64,000 nucleotides of DNA, taken from positions 1-64,000 of the forward strand of contig NCBI01000007.1 of NCBI GenBank assembly GCA_002255365.1, written 5' to 3'. Both the position numbers and the translations under genes were made by a program. This DNA comes from Chromatiales bacterium 21-64-14. GTDB taxonomy: Bacteria > Pseudomonadota > Gammaproteobacteria > 21-64-14. Shown here in pieces: positions 25,058 through 33,518 of this stretch. The number at the start of each line of letters is the position of its first letter. Within the stretch, counting starts at the first letter, position 1. Below the pieces are notes generated by a model. The model was not told where the DNA came from. It did no database searches and saw only the letters and a program-made list of their open reading frames with translations.

Positions 25058-26722
25058 ATGAAGTGGAACAATTCTCCGATCGGTATCATGGGAGCCATAG
25101 GGCTGTTGATCGGCCTTGCCGGGTCCCCGTCCGTCTTGGCGGCGCAACCTCAGCCCGTTACCTCTCCGGTTACATCTGGAGTATCTGGCGCCACCGCGCC
25201 GCAGGCTCATACCGCAGCGGACCTATTCCCCGTGCCGCCGATGCTGAAACCCAACGTGGCGTTCTGGCGCAAGGTGTTCGGCGTGTGGCGCGAGGATCAG
25301 GTGGCGTTGCACGATATGGACGATTTGCGTTTGGTATACAAAGTCGTCGAGATCCCCGGCCCCGTCGGCGATGCGCTGACGTTCAGCCAGCGCCGTTTCG
25401 TGCGCGAGCAGCGCAGTGAACTGGAAGACGAGCTGGCGCAGTTGCAGCATCGCGTCGATCGGCGCGAACGCCTGAATGCCCGCCAGCAGGCCCTACTTGC
25501 CCGGATTATCGCCCTGGCCGGCCCCCAGGCCCTGAATGGTGCCGCGGATCGGGTACGCACCCAGCGCGGATTGCGCGAACGTTTCCTGCGCGGCCTGGAG
25601 ATCAGTGGGCGCTATGAACCCGGCTTCCGGGCGATCTTCCGGGAAGCCGGCCTGCCGGCGGACCTGGCCTACCTCCCGCATGTGGAATCTTCATTTATGC
25701 CTCGTGCCCTCTCCAGTGCCGGCGCGGTGGGGATGTGGCAGTTCACTCGCGCCACCGGTCGCGTGTTCATGCAGATTAACCGGGCGGTGGACGAGCGCCG
25801 CGATCCCTTCGCATCGGCGCGGGCCGCAGCGGGTTATTTGCGCACCGCCTACGAAGCCCTGGGTAGCTGGCCTTTGGCGATCACTTCCTACAACTACGGC
25901 ATCCTCGGCATGATGCAGGCTAAGGAGCGCTATGGTGCGGACTTCGGCCGCATTCTGCGCGACTACCGCTCCCGGACCTTCGGATTCGCGTCGCACAATT
26001 TCTACGCGGAGTTCCTTGCGGTCCGGGAAATCGCACGTGATCCGCAGCGCTATTTCGCCGGGCAGATTCACTATGAAACCCCGGTGGCGCGCGACCGGGT
26101 GGTACTGACCCGCCCGATGCGTGCCTACGTGCTGGCAGAGCGCTACCAGGTCAAGCCCGCGCGGCTCGCTGCGCTGAACGCCGCGTGGACGTCGGCGGCG
26201 GTGCATGGCCGCGTGCCGCTGCCGGCGGGGACCACGGTGTGGCTGCCCGAGGGCCGGTTGGCGGCCCTCGGTGTCGGGGACTGGGCATCGCTGCAACGCC
26301 CGGGGCCGGTTGCGCACCCGGTACCCGTCGCGCTGCGCTTCGTGCGGGTGGCTGATGCGGGGCCCCGTCCGGCGCGAGCTGCCGGGCTGTATCACGTAGT
26401 CCGGCGCAACGAGACCCTGATCACCATCGCCAGGCACTATCGGATGAAGGTGTCCACCCTGCGCGCGCGCAATGGGATCCCTGCCCACGATCACCTGATC
26501 CGCATTGGGGAGAAGCTGTTGATCCGCTCGGTGCCCCGCCCGAATCATGTGGCGCAGACGGCGCGGTCCGAGGCCGTCCACGTGGTGCGTCCCGGCGAAA
26601 GTCCCAGCGTAATCGCGCACCGCTACGGCATCCGCTTGGCAGCGCTGTTGGAAGTTAACGACATGAGCCGCCGCGCGGTGATCTATCCAGGGCAGCGGTT
26701 GGAGATCCCGGTTCGCAATTGA
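25058..26722 (+). CDS. MltD-like membrane-bound lytic murein transglycosylase with two LysM domains
   Basis: Cleaves the glycan strands of peptidoglycan in the periplasm with 1,6-anhydro ring formation. A signal peptide (about 1-33) and a 140-residue helical region precede the SLT domain. The catalytic Glu210 is in PHVESSF, followed by GAVGMWQFTRATGR and ITSYNYG, as in MltD. A middle linker leads to two LysM peptidoglycan-binding repeats at about 445-488 (YHVVRRNETLITIA) and 507-550 (VHVVRPGESPSVIA). There is no lipobox, unlike E. coli MltD. The ATG at 25058 or the in-frame ATG at 25043 could be the start; neither has a strong ribosome-binding site. Confidence 0.87.
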   Translation: MKWNNSPIGIMGAIGLLIGLAGSPSVLAAQPQPVTSPVTSGVSGATAPQAHTAADLFPVPPMLKPNVAFWRKVFGVWREDQVALHDMDDLRLVYKVVEIPGPVGDALTFSQRRFVREQRSELEDELAQLQHRVDRRERLNARQQALLARIIALAGPQALNGAADRVRTQRGLRERFLRGLEISGRYEPGFRAIFREAGLPADLAYLPHVESSFMPRALSSAGAVGMWQFTRATGRVFMQINRAVDERRDPFASARAAAGYLRTAYEALGSWPLAITSYNYGILGMMQAKERYGADFGRILRDYRSRTFGFASHNFYAEFLAVREIARDPQRYFAGQIHYETPVARDRVVLTRPMRAYVLAERYQVKPARLAALNAAWTSAAVHGRVPLPAGTTVWLPEGRLAALGVGDWASLQRPGPVAHPVPVALRFVRVADAGPRPARAAGLYHVVRRNETLITIARHYRMKVSTLRARNGIPAHDHLIRIGEKLLIRSVPRPNHVAQTARSEAVHVVRPGESPSVIAHRYGIRLAALLEVNDMSRRAVIYPGQRLEIPVRN

Positions 26723-26860
26723 TCGGCTGGGTAGGCTTCACCGCGGCACCCGATTGCCCGCACATAGCCGGTCTGCGCGCGGTATACCGGCGCCGGATTC
26801 CATCAAGTCTCGCCCCGCGCTGAGGGCCGTTGGGAGGCGAACCCTGGGTGTTGGCGGCTG

Positions 26861-27748
26861 TTATTTTGCCCCGCGTACCCAGATTCCATGGATCGGACGG
26901 GTCTGGGCGCTGTGCCCCAGGGGTGCCAGTCCGTACAGGTCTTCCAAAGTACGCAACACGCGGTAATGGTCGATGGGCGTGGGGTAGACCCCGGGCGTTA
27001 CCATTGGGCCGACGAAGAGCGTCGGGATGTGGTTGTCGCTCTGGCGGTCGTCTTCGTCCCAGGTCAGGATCAACAGGCTATTGTGGTTCTGCGCCCAGCG
27101 CACGTAGGCGTCCAGATGCTTGCGCAGCCACCGGTCACCTTGGCGGACCGTGCCATCGTGCATGTCGTGCATGGCGTTGGGGATGACCAATGATACGGTG
27201 GGCAGCGCGTCGAAATTTGTCGGGAAACGGGTGAACGGCAGGTTCATGGTCTTGCGCACGTTGACGCCCTGCCAGTTTACTGCAGGGTTGTGTTTGCGGT
27301 AGTAGTCCCCCGAATGGCAGCCGGTGTATCCCACTGCCGGCATGGATTCCGAATAGGTGGCGAAGGATTGCTTCCGCCGTACCAGTTCGCTGGCCAGGTT
27401 GCGACCGGTGTAGGTGTGGGGGCAGGAGTCGCTGCGCAGCCCTTGGGTGGAACCAGAGAACAGCGCCAGATAGTTGGGCTCGCTGGGGTGGGTCACCGCA
27501 TACGAGCGGTTGAAGAGCGCGCCGCGCGCGGCCAGCGCGTTGATGTATGGGGCGTCGGGGTTGCCGACGATCTCGTCGTAGGCGTGGTTTTCCTCGATCA
27601 CGATCACCACATGGTCGGGCCGTGGCAGAGTCGGCGGTGTGCCGCCAAGTTCACCAGACCAGGCCACGAGCGGGATGCCGCCGAGTACCGCCAACGCCAC
27701 GGCGAGCAGCCCAAAGGGGTGTTTCCACCGGAGTTTACTCTGCTGCAT
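26861..27748 (-). CDS. Exported phosphoesterase (acid phosphatase / phospholipase C-like family)
   Basis: A 295-aa periplasmic or secreted phosphoesterase. After a signal peptide (about 1-32), the alkaline-phosphatase-like fold shows DHVVIVIEENHAYDEIVG (metal and nucleophile region), YAVTHPSEPNYLALFSGST, where the Ser/Thr region supports catalysis, IPNAMHDMHDG, and LILTWDEDD. These are the conserved blocks of the AcpA/phosphatidylinositol-3-phosphatase subgroup of the PLC phosphoesterase family. The ATG follows GGAAGGAA. It lies 26 bases downstream of a small ORF on the same strand, probably in one transcript. Substrate not determinable from sequence. Confidence 0.83.
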   Translation of the reverse strand: MQQSKLRWKHPFGLLAVALAVLGGIPLVAWSGELGGTPPTLPRPDHVVIVIEENHAYDEIVGNPDAPYINALAARGALFNRSYAVTHPSEPNYLALFSGSTQGLRSDSCPHTYTGRNLASELVRRKQSFATYSESMPAVGYTGCHSGDYYRKHNPAVNWQGVNVRKTMNLPFTRFPTNFDALPTVSLVIPNAMHDMHDGTVRQGDRWLRKHLDAYVRWAQNHNSLLILTWDEDDRQSDNHIPTLFVGPMVTPGVYPTPIDHYRVLRTLEDLYGLAPLGHSAQTRPIHGIWVRGAK

Positions 27749-27774
27749 CTGGTTCCTTCCGCTGGCGCATTAGT

Positions 27775-28140
27775 TCAGATTTCGCCACGGTTCCAATTGC
27801 TGAAGGCGAGTACCCACGAGGAGATTCCCGGGTGCGCACGTCCGCTTGCCATCAACATGGCGCCGATGTCCATCAGGATCTCCCGGATCTCTCGTACCCG
27901 ATCGCGCCACTGCGCGTCTGGGTGGCCCGGATTCGGAGCCAGGGCCGCGCTCGCCAGGGAACCGGCGCCGCCCCACACATCACTGGAATCCAAAAGTTTC
28001 CAGAACGCGGCCTCATCCTGCGATGCAAGCTGCAAGAGGCGGTGCACCAGGGCGCCGGGGCCCCCCTCTATGCCGTCCAGGAGCCGTTCCAGACGTTGCA
28101 GGTCGACCTGCACGCGCGCGGCGTCAGAGGCAACACTCAC
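27775..28140 (-). CDS. Small hypothetical protein, upstream partner of the phosphoesterase
   Basis: A 121-aa soluble, mostly helical protein without signal peptide or motifs I recognise. It is rich in Leu, Ala and Asp, with helices such as VQVDLQRLERLLDGIEG and RVREIREILMDIGAML. I accept it because the GTG at 28140 has AGGAGA at good spacing and composition is protein-like. It ends 26 bases before the phosphoesterase gene on the same strand, suggesting an operon. Confidence 0.55.
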   Translation of the reverse strand: MSVASDAARVQVDLQRLERLLDGIEGGPGALVHRLLQLASQDEAAFWKLLDSSDVWGGAGSLASAALAPNPGHPDAQWRDRVREIREILMDIGAMLMASGRAHPGISSWVLAFSNWNRGEI

Positions 28141-28214
28141 CGCCCGTCTCCTGATCCGTTCCGTCCTGCGCAGGCTACCCGCCGGTGTGGTTGCGCGGCC
28201 CGTGAAGGTTCAGT

Positions 28215-28430
28215 AGTGGTGCGCAGTGTGGATATTGCCACCGCTTACCTCCTGGTAATGTGTCGGCCGCATGGACGGCGATGCCCGGATGAAACCACCA
28301 GACCCCAGATGGCGCGATCTTCGTAGGCGGTTCCCCAGGCCGGCATCCCGGTCATCGCAAGTGTCTTCATCCGCGGGATGCCCAGTGGAGGTTCGGGGCC
28401 GGGGCATCCTGGGAACGGTTCATGGCGCAG
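28215..28430 (-). pseudogene. Remnant of a class I cytochrome c gene (C-terminal part)
   Basis: Reading leftwards, one frame gives PRMKTLAMTGMPAWGTAYEDRA followed by IWGLVV, the typical C-terminal haem-methionine region of monohaem cytochromes c (MTGMPAWG, then xIWALVAF). The match then continues in another frame as FIRASPSMRPTHYQEV, where relatives have a Leu-Pro-x-Met and a final Tyr. A frameshift lies between them, and no CxxCH haem site is found upstream. The remaining 28431-28663 shows no gene. Confidence 0.75.
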
Positions 28431-28663
28431 AGGCGTGGCCCGCCCGTGGAACCGGGCGTGGTGAACGCCATTATCCCAGTGGTGGTCCACGGTCACAAGT
28501 GGGCGTCCGGACCGGACTACGGTGATTCGCGCGACGCAGGAGGCGCATAGCGTACCCGCATCCTTCCCGGTTCGAATGACAAGGTGCTGTGGTGGCCGCG
28601 GGTGCCGGGGTTCGGAGGCAGGCGCAGCGCGATCGCTGCGTCGTGGCGTACCCTCGCTCCCAC

Positions 28664-28966
28664 CTATTCCAACCCGTCGCTGCGGACCGCTTCCCCCGGA
28701 CGCGGAGATTCAGAGAGCACCAGACCGATGCCGGCTCCGTCCCCATGGACGACCCGCATGGGCAGCGTGGGCGCCTCCTGGGGCAGACCCTGCAGTTGGA
28801 CCTGGACGACGCTGCCGACCGGCGGAGCCGGTACATCCGCCAGCACCAGGAACAGGCCCGTCCGGGAAAAATCCCGGGTCTCGACCACCCGCGAGCCGAA
28901 GGTGGAGTGGGTGAGTTTGACTTGCATCTCCATACGGACTCGAGGCTGCCGGCGGCGTTCGTTCAT
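28664..28966 (-). CDS. PilZ-domain protein
   Basis: A 100-aa single-domain PilZ protein, a cytosolic c-di-GMP receptor. The RxxxR motif lies in ERRRQPRVRME at residues 3-13, and the D/NxSxxG motif is DFSRTG at about residue 33. Strands GSVVQVQLQG and GAGIGLVLSE complete the barrel. I chose the internal ATG at 28966, as upstream codons add about 60 unrelated residues. Effector target unknown; the window also encodes a GGDEF-EAL and an HD-GYP protein that could set its ligand level. Confidence 0.8.
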   Translation of the reverse strand: MNERRRQPRVRMEMQVKLTHSTFGSRVVETRDFSRTGLFLVLADVPAPPVGSVVQVQLQGLPQEAPTLPMRVVHGDGAGIGLVLSESPRPGEAVRSDGLE

Positions 28967-29060
28967 CGCGTGCTGTGGTCTCCGGTGGAACGGTTGTGGG
29001 TTCGGTACCGAGGTCATCCGGTGCGTGCGGCCGCGGTCCCATGCTAGGTCCGCGCAGGAT

Positions 29061-29489
29061 TCAGCGGGCGAACAGGCGGCTCGCATCCCGAAACGATTTA
29101 AACTCCAGCCCGTTGCCGCTGGGGTCAGTGATGAATAGGGTGGCCTGTTCACCGGGCTGACCCCGGAAGCGCACGTGGGGCGGGATCAGGAACGCAATCC
29201 CGGTGCCGGATAGGCGTGCGGACAGGGCGTGCCAGTCGTCCCAGGGCAGGATGACACCGAAGTGCCGTACTGGCACCGGGTGCCCGTCCACCGGGGTGGT
29301 GGACGCCGCGCCGGCTTGCTCAGGCGCCAGATGCCCGGTGATCTGGTGCCCGTAGAAATCGAAGTCGATCCACCGGTTACTCTCGCGGCCCACCCGGCAG
29401 CCCAACACCTCCACGTAAAATCTCCGGCTCGATTCCAGATCGGTCACCGGGAAGGCAAGGTGGAACCGCGGGGTCCCCGGATGGTCCAT
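29061..29489 (-). CDS. VOC-family (glyoxalase/dioxygenase-like) protein
   Basis: A 142-aa vicinal-oxygen-chelate protein. RFHLAFPVTDLESSRRFY gives the first beta-alpha unit with the metal His, and FYGHQITGHL follows. HFGVILPWDDWHALSARL starts the second unit, and LFITDPSGNGLEFKSF carries the final metal Glu. Both halves of the VOC fold are complete, so it should bind a divalent metal. The start ATG at 29489 fits the family N-terminus; the upstream in-frame ATG at 29534 adds 15 residues. Reaction unknown. It precedes the PilZ gene on the same strand by 95 bases. Confidence 0.82.
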   Translation of the reverse strand: MDHPGTPRFHLAFPVTDLESSRRFYVEVLGCRVGRESNRWIDFDFYGHQITGHLAPEQAGAASTTPVDGHPVPVRHFGVILPWDDWHALSARLSGTGIAFLIPPHVRFRGQPGEQATLFITDPSGNGLEFKSFRDASRLFAR

Positions 29490-29705
29490 AGCGTCACGTC
29501 CATTCCCGCCCCCATTGCGGGTGCGCTGCGCCATGAATTAGTGCAATGTCGGCGAACTGTCAAGGGCCGGAACGGAATGCGTAGACCGGGTGGTACGTCT
29601 GCCCCGATGTGTTGGGCCGGGAGTGGCGGGACACGGGGCCGCCCGAATGGACCAGGACGCGTTACCATGATCGAGTCGCCTTTCACCTGTCAGGAGGAAA
29701 CCAAC

Positions 29706-30218
29706 ATGAACGCTAGACTGCGCCGGATTGCGGGGCCGCTGGGTTGGGCATGGATACTCACGCTGTTGCTGTCGACCACTGCGGCACAGGCCGCGCCGAT
29801 CAACGATGCCGCGGCTCTCGCCGGACTGAAGTCGGCAAAAGCGGTTTTTCTGGTGGACTTGGGCAACCCAGAGCGCGCCGCTCATGTGCTCAATCTGGCG
29901 GGGAAGACTGCCACCAGTATGGACAAGCAGGGCGTGAAGGCCCACGTGGTGGTGGTGATAGTGGGGCCCACCGTGGCGTTTCTGACCAAGGACCGCCGCG
30001 GAATCAGCTACCAGGACCAGCGTCCGGTGGCGGAACTGCAGAAAGCGGTGCGTCATCTCAACGCCATGGGCATCCGCACCGAGGCCTGCGATGTGGCGCT
30101 GCGCGGGCATGATATCCCGCCCCAGGACGTGATTCCGGAGGTGCACGTGGTGGGCAACGGCTATATCTCAGTGATTGCCTACGAGGCCAAGGGCTACAGC
30201 CTGGTGCCGGTGTACTGA
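29706..30218 (+). CDS. Periplasmic DsrE-family-like protein
   Basis: A 170-aa exported protein. The signal peptide covers residues 1-29 (WILTLLLSTTAAQA-A). The mature domain has the DsrE/DsrF-like alternating fold: KAVFLVDLGNPERAAHVLN, VKAHVVVVIVGPTVAFL, an AMGIRTEACDVALRGHDI segment with one Cys, where DsrE relatives place the functional Cys, and VVGNGYISVIAYEAKGY. DsrE relatives relay sulfur or act in redox reactions. The ATG has a perfect CAGGAGGAAACC upstream. It lies before the Hyf-like operon but is separated from it by its own promoter, so a shared role is only possible. Confidence 0.8.
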   Translation: MNARLRRIAGPLGWAWILTLLLSTTAAQAAPINDAAALAGLKSAKAVFLVDLGNPERAAHVLNLAGKTATSMDKQGVKAHVVVVIVGPTVAFLTKDRRGISYQDQRPVAELQKAVRHLNAMGIRTEACDVALRGHDIPPQDVIPEVHVVGNGYISVIAYEAKGYSLVPVY

Positions 30219-30228
30219 GCCGTGGATC

Positions 30229-30261
30229 CCGGCACCGCCGGCGTGCCGCCGGTGGTGCCGG
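30229..30261 (+). other. Inverted repeat after the DsrE-like gene
   Basis: CCGGCACC (30229-30236) and GGTGCCGG (30254-30261) form a perfect 8-bp stem with a partly self-complementary 17-base loop, 11 bases after the stop. No T run follows, so it may stabilise a transcript end rather than terminate it. Confidence 0.4.
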
Positions 30262-30373
30262 TCCCCCAGGCGTGGAGTCCAGGCCGCGGGATCCTCCGAT
30301 CTCCGGCGCGGCAGGTCAGTGTCGCGATCGGTTCGCGGCTGCGGATGGTGCGTTGCCCCAGGCTGGATCGTCA

Positions 30374-30403
30374 TTGACGGGACGGTTGTAGGGTATTTAT
30401 AAT
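30374..30403 (+). promoter_or_regulatory. Near-consensus sigma70 promoter of the Hyf-like operon
   Basis: TTGACG (30374-30379), an 18-base spacer, and a perfect TATAAT (30398-30403). This is the best match to a housekeeping promoter in the window. It lies about 145 bases before the hyfB-like start codon, leaving a long leader without other features. Confidence 0.75.
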
Positions 30404-30549
30404 TCGTCGCGTCATCCAACCCGGCGGCGGGTGTGGCGTCCCCCCCGTGCTTTCCCTTGCCAGCGCCGGTTCCCGAGCGAATCTCGGGTATGAGGTGTAG
30501 GCCTTGCTACTGCTGTCTGTTTTGCGCTCCGCCGTCTGAAGGAACCGCG

Positions 30550-32574
30550 TTGTCCCTCACGCTTGCTGAATGGGCGGTCCTGGGCGCGCTCGCCTCGGGG
30601 CTCTTCGGTTTGGCGGCCGACCGTTATCCGGCGCCCGCCAAGTTCACGTGTTTCACGCTCCTGGGCCTGAGCGGGCTCGGCGCGCTGCTTGCGGGCGGCG
30701 CTGCGCTGTTACACGCCACCGTGGTGGCGGGGACCGTCCCTCTGGGCCTGCCGTGGCTGCACTGGCATCTGCGGGTGGACCCGCTGGCGGGCTTTTTCCT
30801 CGCGGTGATCGGCGTGGTTACCGTGGCGGTGGCCTTCTACGGGCCCGGCTACGTGCGCGAGTACGAACACGGCCGCCAGTCGACTGCGGTGCTCTACGTG
30901 TTCACCGGCCTGTTCGTGGCGGCCATGGAACTGGTGGTCCTGGCGGACGACGCCTTCGTGTTCATGGTGGCGTGGGAATTGATGTCACTGGCCAGTTATT
31001 TCCTTGTGGCCTACCAGCACCAGCACGCCGCGAACCGCCGTGCCGCCTTTCTCTATCTGTTGATGGCGGAGGTCGGCGGACTGGCGATTCTGCTGGCCTT
31101 CGGTGTGCTGGCGGGATTCGGCGGCGGGTTTTCCTTCGACGCGATGAGCAGCGCGGTCCTGACCCCCGCCTGGGCGTCGGTGGCCTTCGCCCTGGCCCTG
31201 TTCGGGTTCGGCATGAAGGCGGGGTTGGTGCCTTTGCATGCCTGGCTGCCGGAGGCGCACCCGGTAGCACCGTCTCACATCTCCGCGCTGATGAGTGGCG
31301 TGATGCTCAAGGTGGCGGTCTACGGCTTGATCCGTTTCACCTTCGGGCTGCTCGGTCACCTGCAGTGGGGTTGGGGTCTGGTGCTGTTGGTGGCGGGGAG
31401 CGCCGCGGCGCTGTTGGGGGTCCTCTATGCCCTGATGCAGAACGACTTGAAACGCTTGCTCGCCTACTCCTCAGTGGAGAACATGGGCATCATCTTCATG
31501 GCCCTTGGGCTGTCGGTGATCTTCACCGGCAGCGGCTTTCCGCGCCTCGGGGTGCTGGGCTTGCTGGCGGCCCTGTACCACGTCGTCAACCACGCGCTGT
31601 TCAAGGGGCTGCTGTTCCTCGGATCGGGCGCCGTACTGCAACGCAGTCACGAAGGCGACCTGGAGCGCATGGGTGGACTGATACGGCGCATGCCGGTTAC
31701 CGCGCTGTTCTTTCTGGTGGGTTGTATCAGTATCTCCGGGCTCCCGCCTTTCAACGGCTTCGTCTCCGAGTGGCTGACCTTCCAGACCGCCTTGCAGGCT
31801 CCCGCCCTGCACAGCGGCGTACTGCGCGCGTTGATACCGGTGACCGCGGCGGTGCTGGCCCTGACTGGCGCTTTGGCGGCGGCGTGCTTTGTCAAGGTCT
31901 ACGGCGTGGCGTTCCTGGGCCGCGCCCGCAGCCGCCATGTGCGCCACGCCCGCGAGGTGGGCCTGGGGATGCGCCTCGGCCAAGGGCTGCTGGCGGTGTT
32001 GTGCCTGGGATTCGGGGTTTTGCCGACCTTCGTGGTGCGCGCCCTGGAGCCCATCACGCGTCAACTCCTCGGGCGTGGATTGCCGAGCGCCTCCGCGCAT
32101 GGCTGGCTGTGGCTTACTCCTGTGGCGCCGGACGTTGCGTCCTACGGCGCGCCCCTGGTGCTGGCGGGCATGGTCCTGTTCGGGGGACTGATGTTCGCGT
32201 TGCTCAACGCGCGCGCCCATACCCGATTAGTGCGCCGCGTCCCTCCCTGGAGCAGCGGCTTCGGCCCGCTGGACGCGCGCATGCAGTACACCTCCACGGC
32301 GTTCGCCGATCCGATCCGGCGCATCTTCCGTCCGGTATGGGATCTGCGCGAGCAGATCGAGGAGACCCGGGACCCGGTTCAGCCGCTGCGGACTATCGGC
32401 ATCCGCCACGAGCTGCGTGTCGAGGACCGCTCCTGGCGCGTGCTCTATGAACCGGTCGGGCGGTGGGTAACGGCGGCGGCGCGTCAGGTCGGGCGCATCC
32501 AGACCGGCAGCGTCCGCACCTATTTGGCGTACTCGTTCTTTACCTTGCTGGTGTTGCTGTGGCTGATTACCTGA
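30550..32574 (+). CDS. hyfB: HyfB-like antiporter-type membrane subunit of a group 4 hydrogenase-related complex
   Basis: A 674-aa NuoL/MrpA-like proton-pumping subunit in the inner membrane, with about 14-16 hydrophobic segments. Conserved marks are FVFMVAWELMSLASYFLVAY (acidic Glu in segment 5), FGFGMKAGLVPLHAWLPEAH with the pumping Lys, and YHVVNHALFKGLLFLGSG. The soluble C-terminal section YTSTAFADPIRRIF is typical of HyfB/HycC. I chose TTG at 30550, with AAGGAACC upstream and a matching N-terminus, although the frame is open further upstream. The next gene starts 16 bases before this one ends. First gene of a six-gene coupled operon. Confidence 0.85.
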   Translation: MSLTLAEWAVLGALASGLFGLAADRYPAPAKFTCFTLLGLSGLGALLAGGAALLHATVVAGTVPLGLPWLHWHLRVDPLAGFFLAVIGVVTVAVAFYGPGYVREYEHGRQSTAVLYVFTGLFVAAMELVVLADDAFVFMVAWELMSLASYFLVAYQHQHAANRRAAFLYLLMAEVGGLAILLAFGVLAGFGGGFSFDAMSSAVLTPAWASVAFALALFGFGMKAGLVPLHAWLPEAHPVAPSHISALMSGVMLKVAVYGLIRFTFGLLGHLQWGWGLVLLVAGSAAALLGVLYALMQNDLKRLLAYSSVENMGIIFMALGLSVIFTGSGFPRLGVLGLLAALYHVVNHALFKGLLFLGSGAVLQRSHEGDLERMGGLIRRMPVTALFFLVGCISISGLPPFNGFVSEWLTFQTALQAPALHSGVLRALIPVTAAVLALTGALAAACFVKVYGVAFLGRARSRHVRHAREVGLGMRLGQGLLAVLCLGFGVLPTFVVRALEPITRQLLGRGLPSASAHGWLWLTPVAPDVASYGAPLVLAGMVLFGGLMFALLNARAHTRLVRRVPPWSSGFGPLDARMQYTSTAFADPIRRIFRPVWDLREQIEETRDPVQPLRTIGIRHELRVEDRSWRVLYEPVGRWVTAAARQVGRIQTGSVRTYLAYSFFTLLVLLWLIT

Positions 32575-33518
32575 CGAGCTGGCTGCTGGCCCTGGTGCAG
32601 ACCGCGCTGTTCGTGGCCAGCGCGCCGTTACTGGCGGGCTGGATCAAGCGGGTCAAGTGCCGGTTGCAGAACCGCCGCTCGCCACCCGTGATTCAACCCT
32701 ACCGGGATCTGGTGCGGCTGTTCCGCAAGGAAATGCTGCTGGCGGAGGAATCGTCCTGGTTATTCCGCGCTGCTCCCTATGTGATCTTCGGCGCCACGGT
32801 GCTCGCGGCGGCGGTGGTGCCCCTGGTGGCCGTGCGATTGCCCACCTCGGCCATCGCCGATGTCATCGTACTGGTGGGTTTCTTTGCCCTGGCGCGGTTC
32901 TTTCTGGCCCTGGCGGGTATGGATGTGGGGACCGCGTTTGGCGGGATGGGATCTTCCCGGGAGATGACCATCGCGTCGCTCGCGGAACCGGCGCTGCTCA
33001 TGGCGGTATTCACCGTGGCCATGGGGGCCCATACCACGGATCTGTCGGTGGTCATCGAGCGCATCCTGAGTCATGGTCTGATGATCCGGCCATCTTTTGT
33101 GTTCGCTGCCCTGGGCCTGATGCTGGTGGCGGTGGCGGAGACCGGACGCATCCCCGTGGATAACCCGGCCACCCATCTTGAGTTGACCATGATCCACGAG
33201 GCCACGGTGCTGGAGTACAGCGGCCGGCACTTGGCGTTGATTGATTGGGCGTCCCAGATCAAGCTCATGATCTACGCGGTGCTGATCGCCAACATCTTCC
33301 TGCCTTGGGGGGTCGCCGTGCAGTTCAGCGCTGGCGCGCTCTTATTAGGTGCAATGGCGGTGTCTCTCAAGCTGGCGGTGTTGGCGACCGTGCTGGCCGT
33401 GAGCGAGACCCTGTTCGCCAAGATGCGCCTGTTCGCAGTGCCCCAGTTCTTGGGCTTTGCCTATCTGCTGTGTCTGTTGGGCATGCTCAGCCACGTGATC
33501 CTGGAAGTGGGCGGATGA
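32559..33518 (+). CDS. hyfC: HyfC-like (NuoH-type) membrane subunit
   Basis: A 319-aa, about eight-helix membrane protein of the complex I subunit 1/HycD/HyfC family, which links the hydrophilic arm to the pumping arm. Diagnostic blocks are PVIQPYRDLVRLFRKEM, the SSREMTIASLAEPAL loop, and AETGRIPVDNPATHLELTMI with conserved Glu/Asp/Arg, followed by HEATVLEYSGRHLALI. The start is GTG at 32559 inside the end of the preceding gene (16-base overlap), where homology begins. It overlaps the next gene by four bases (ATGA), indicating tight coupling. Confidence 0.85.
   Translation: MADYLTSWLLALVQTALFVASAPLLAGWIKRVKCRLQNRRSPPVIQPYRDLVRLFRKEMLLAEESSWLFRAAPYVIFGATVLAAAVVPLVAVRLPTSAIADVIVLVGFFALARFFLALAGMDVGTAFGGMGSSREMTIASLAEPALLMAVFTVAMGAHTTDLSVVIERILSHGLMIRPSFVFAALGLMLVAVAETGRIPVDNPATHLELTMIHEATVLEYSGRHLALIDWASQIKLMIYAVLIANIFLPWGVAVQFSAGALLLGAMAVSLKLAVLATVLAVSETLFAKMRLFAVPQFLGFAYLLCLLGMLSHVILEVGG

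Noticed and set aside
30570-32450. Plus-strand 626-codon frame inside the hyfB-like gene
   Set aside because: It is an alternate frame of hyfB with an Arg/Gly-rich product and no membrane segments. The hyfB frame matches the family throughout.
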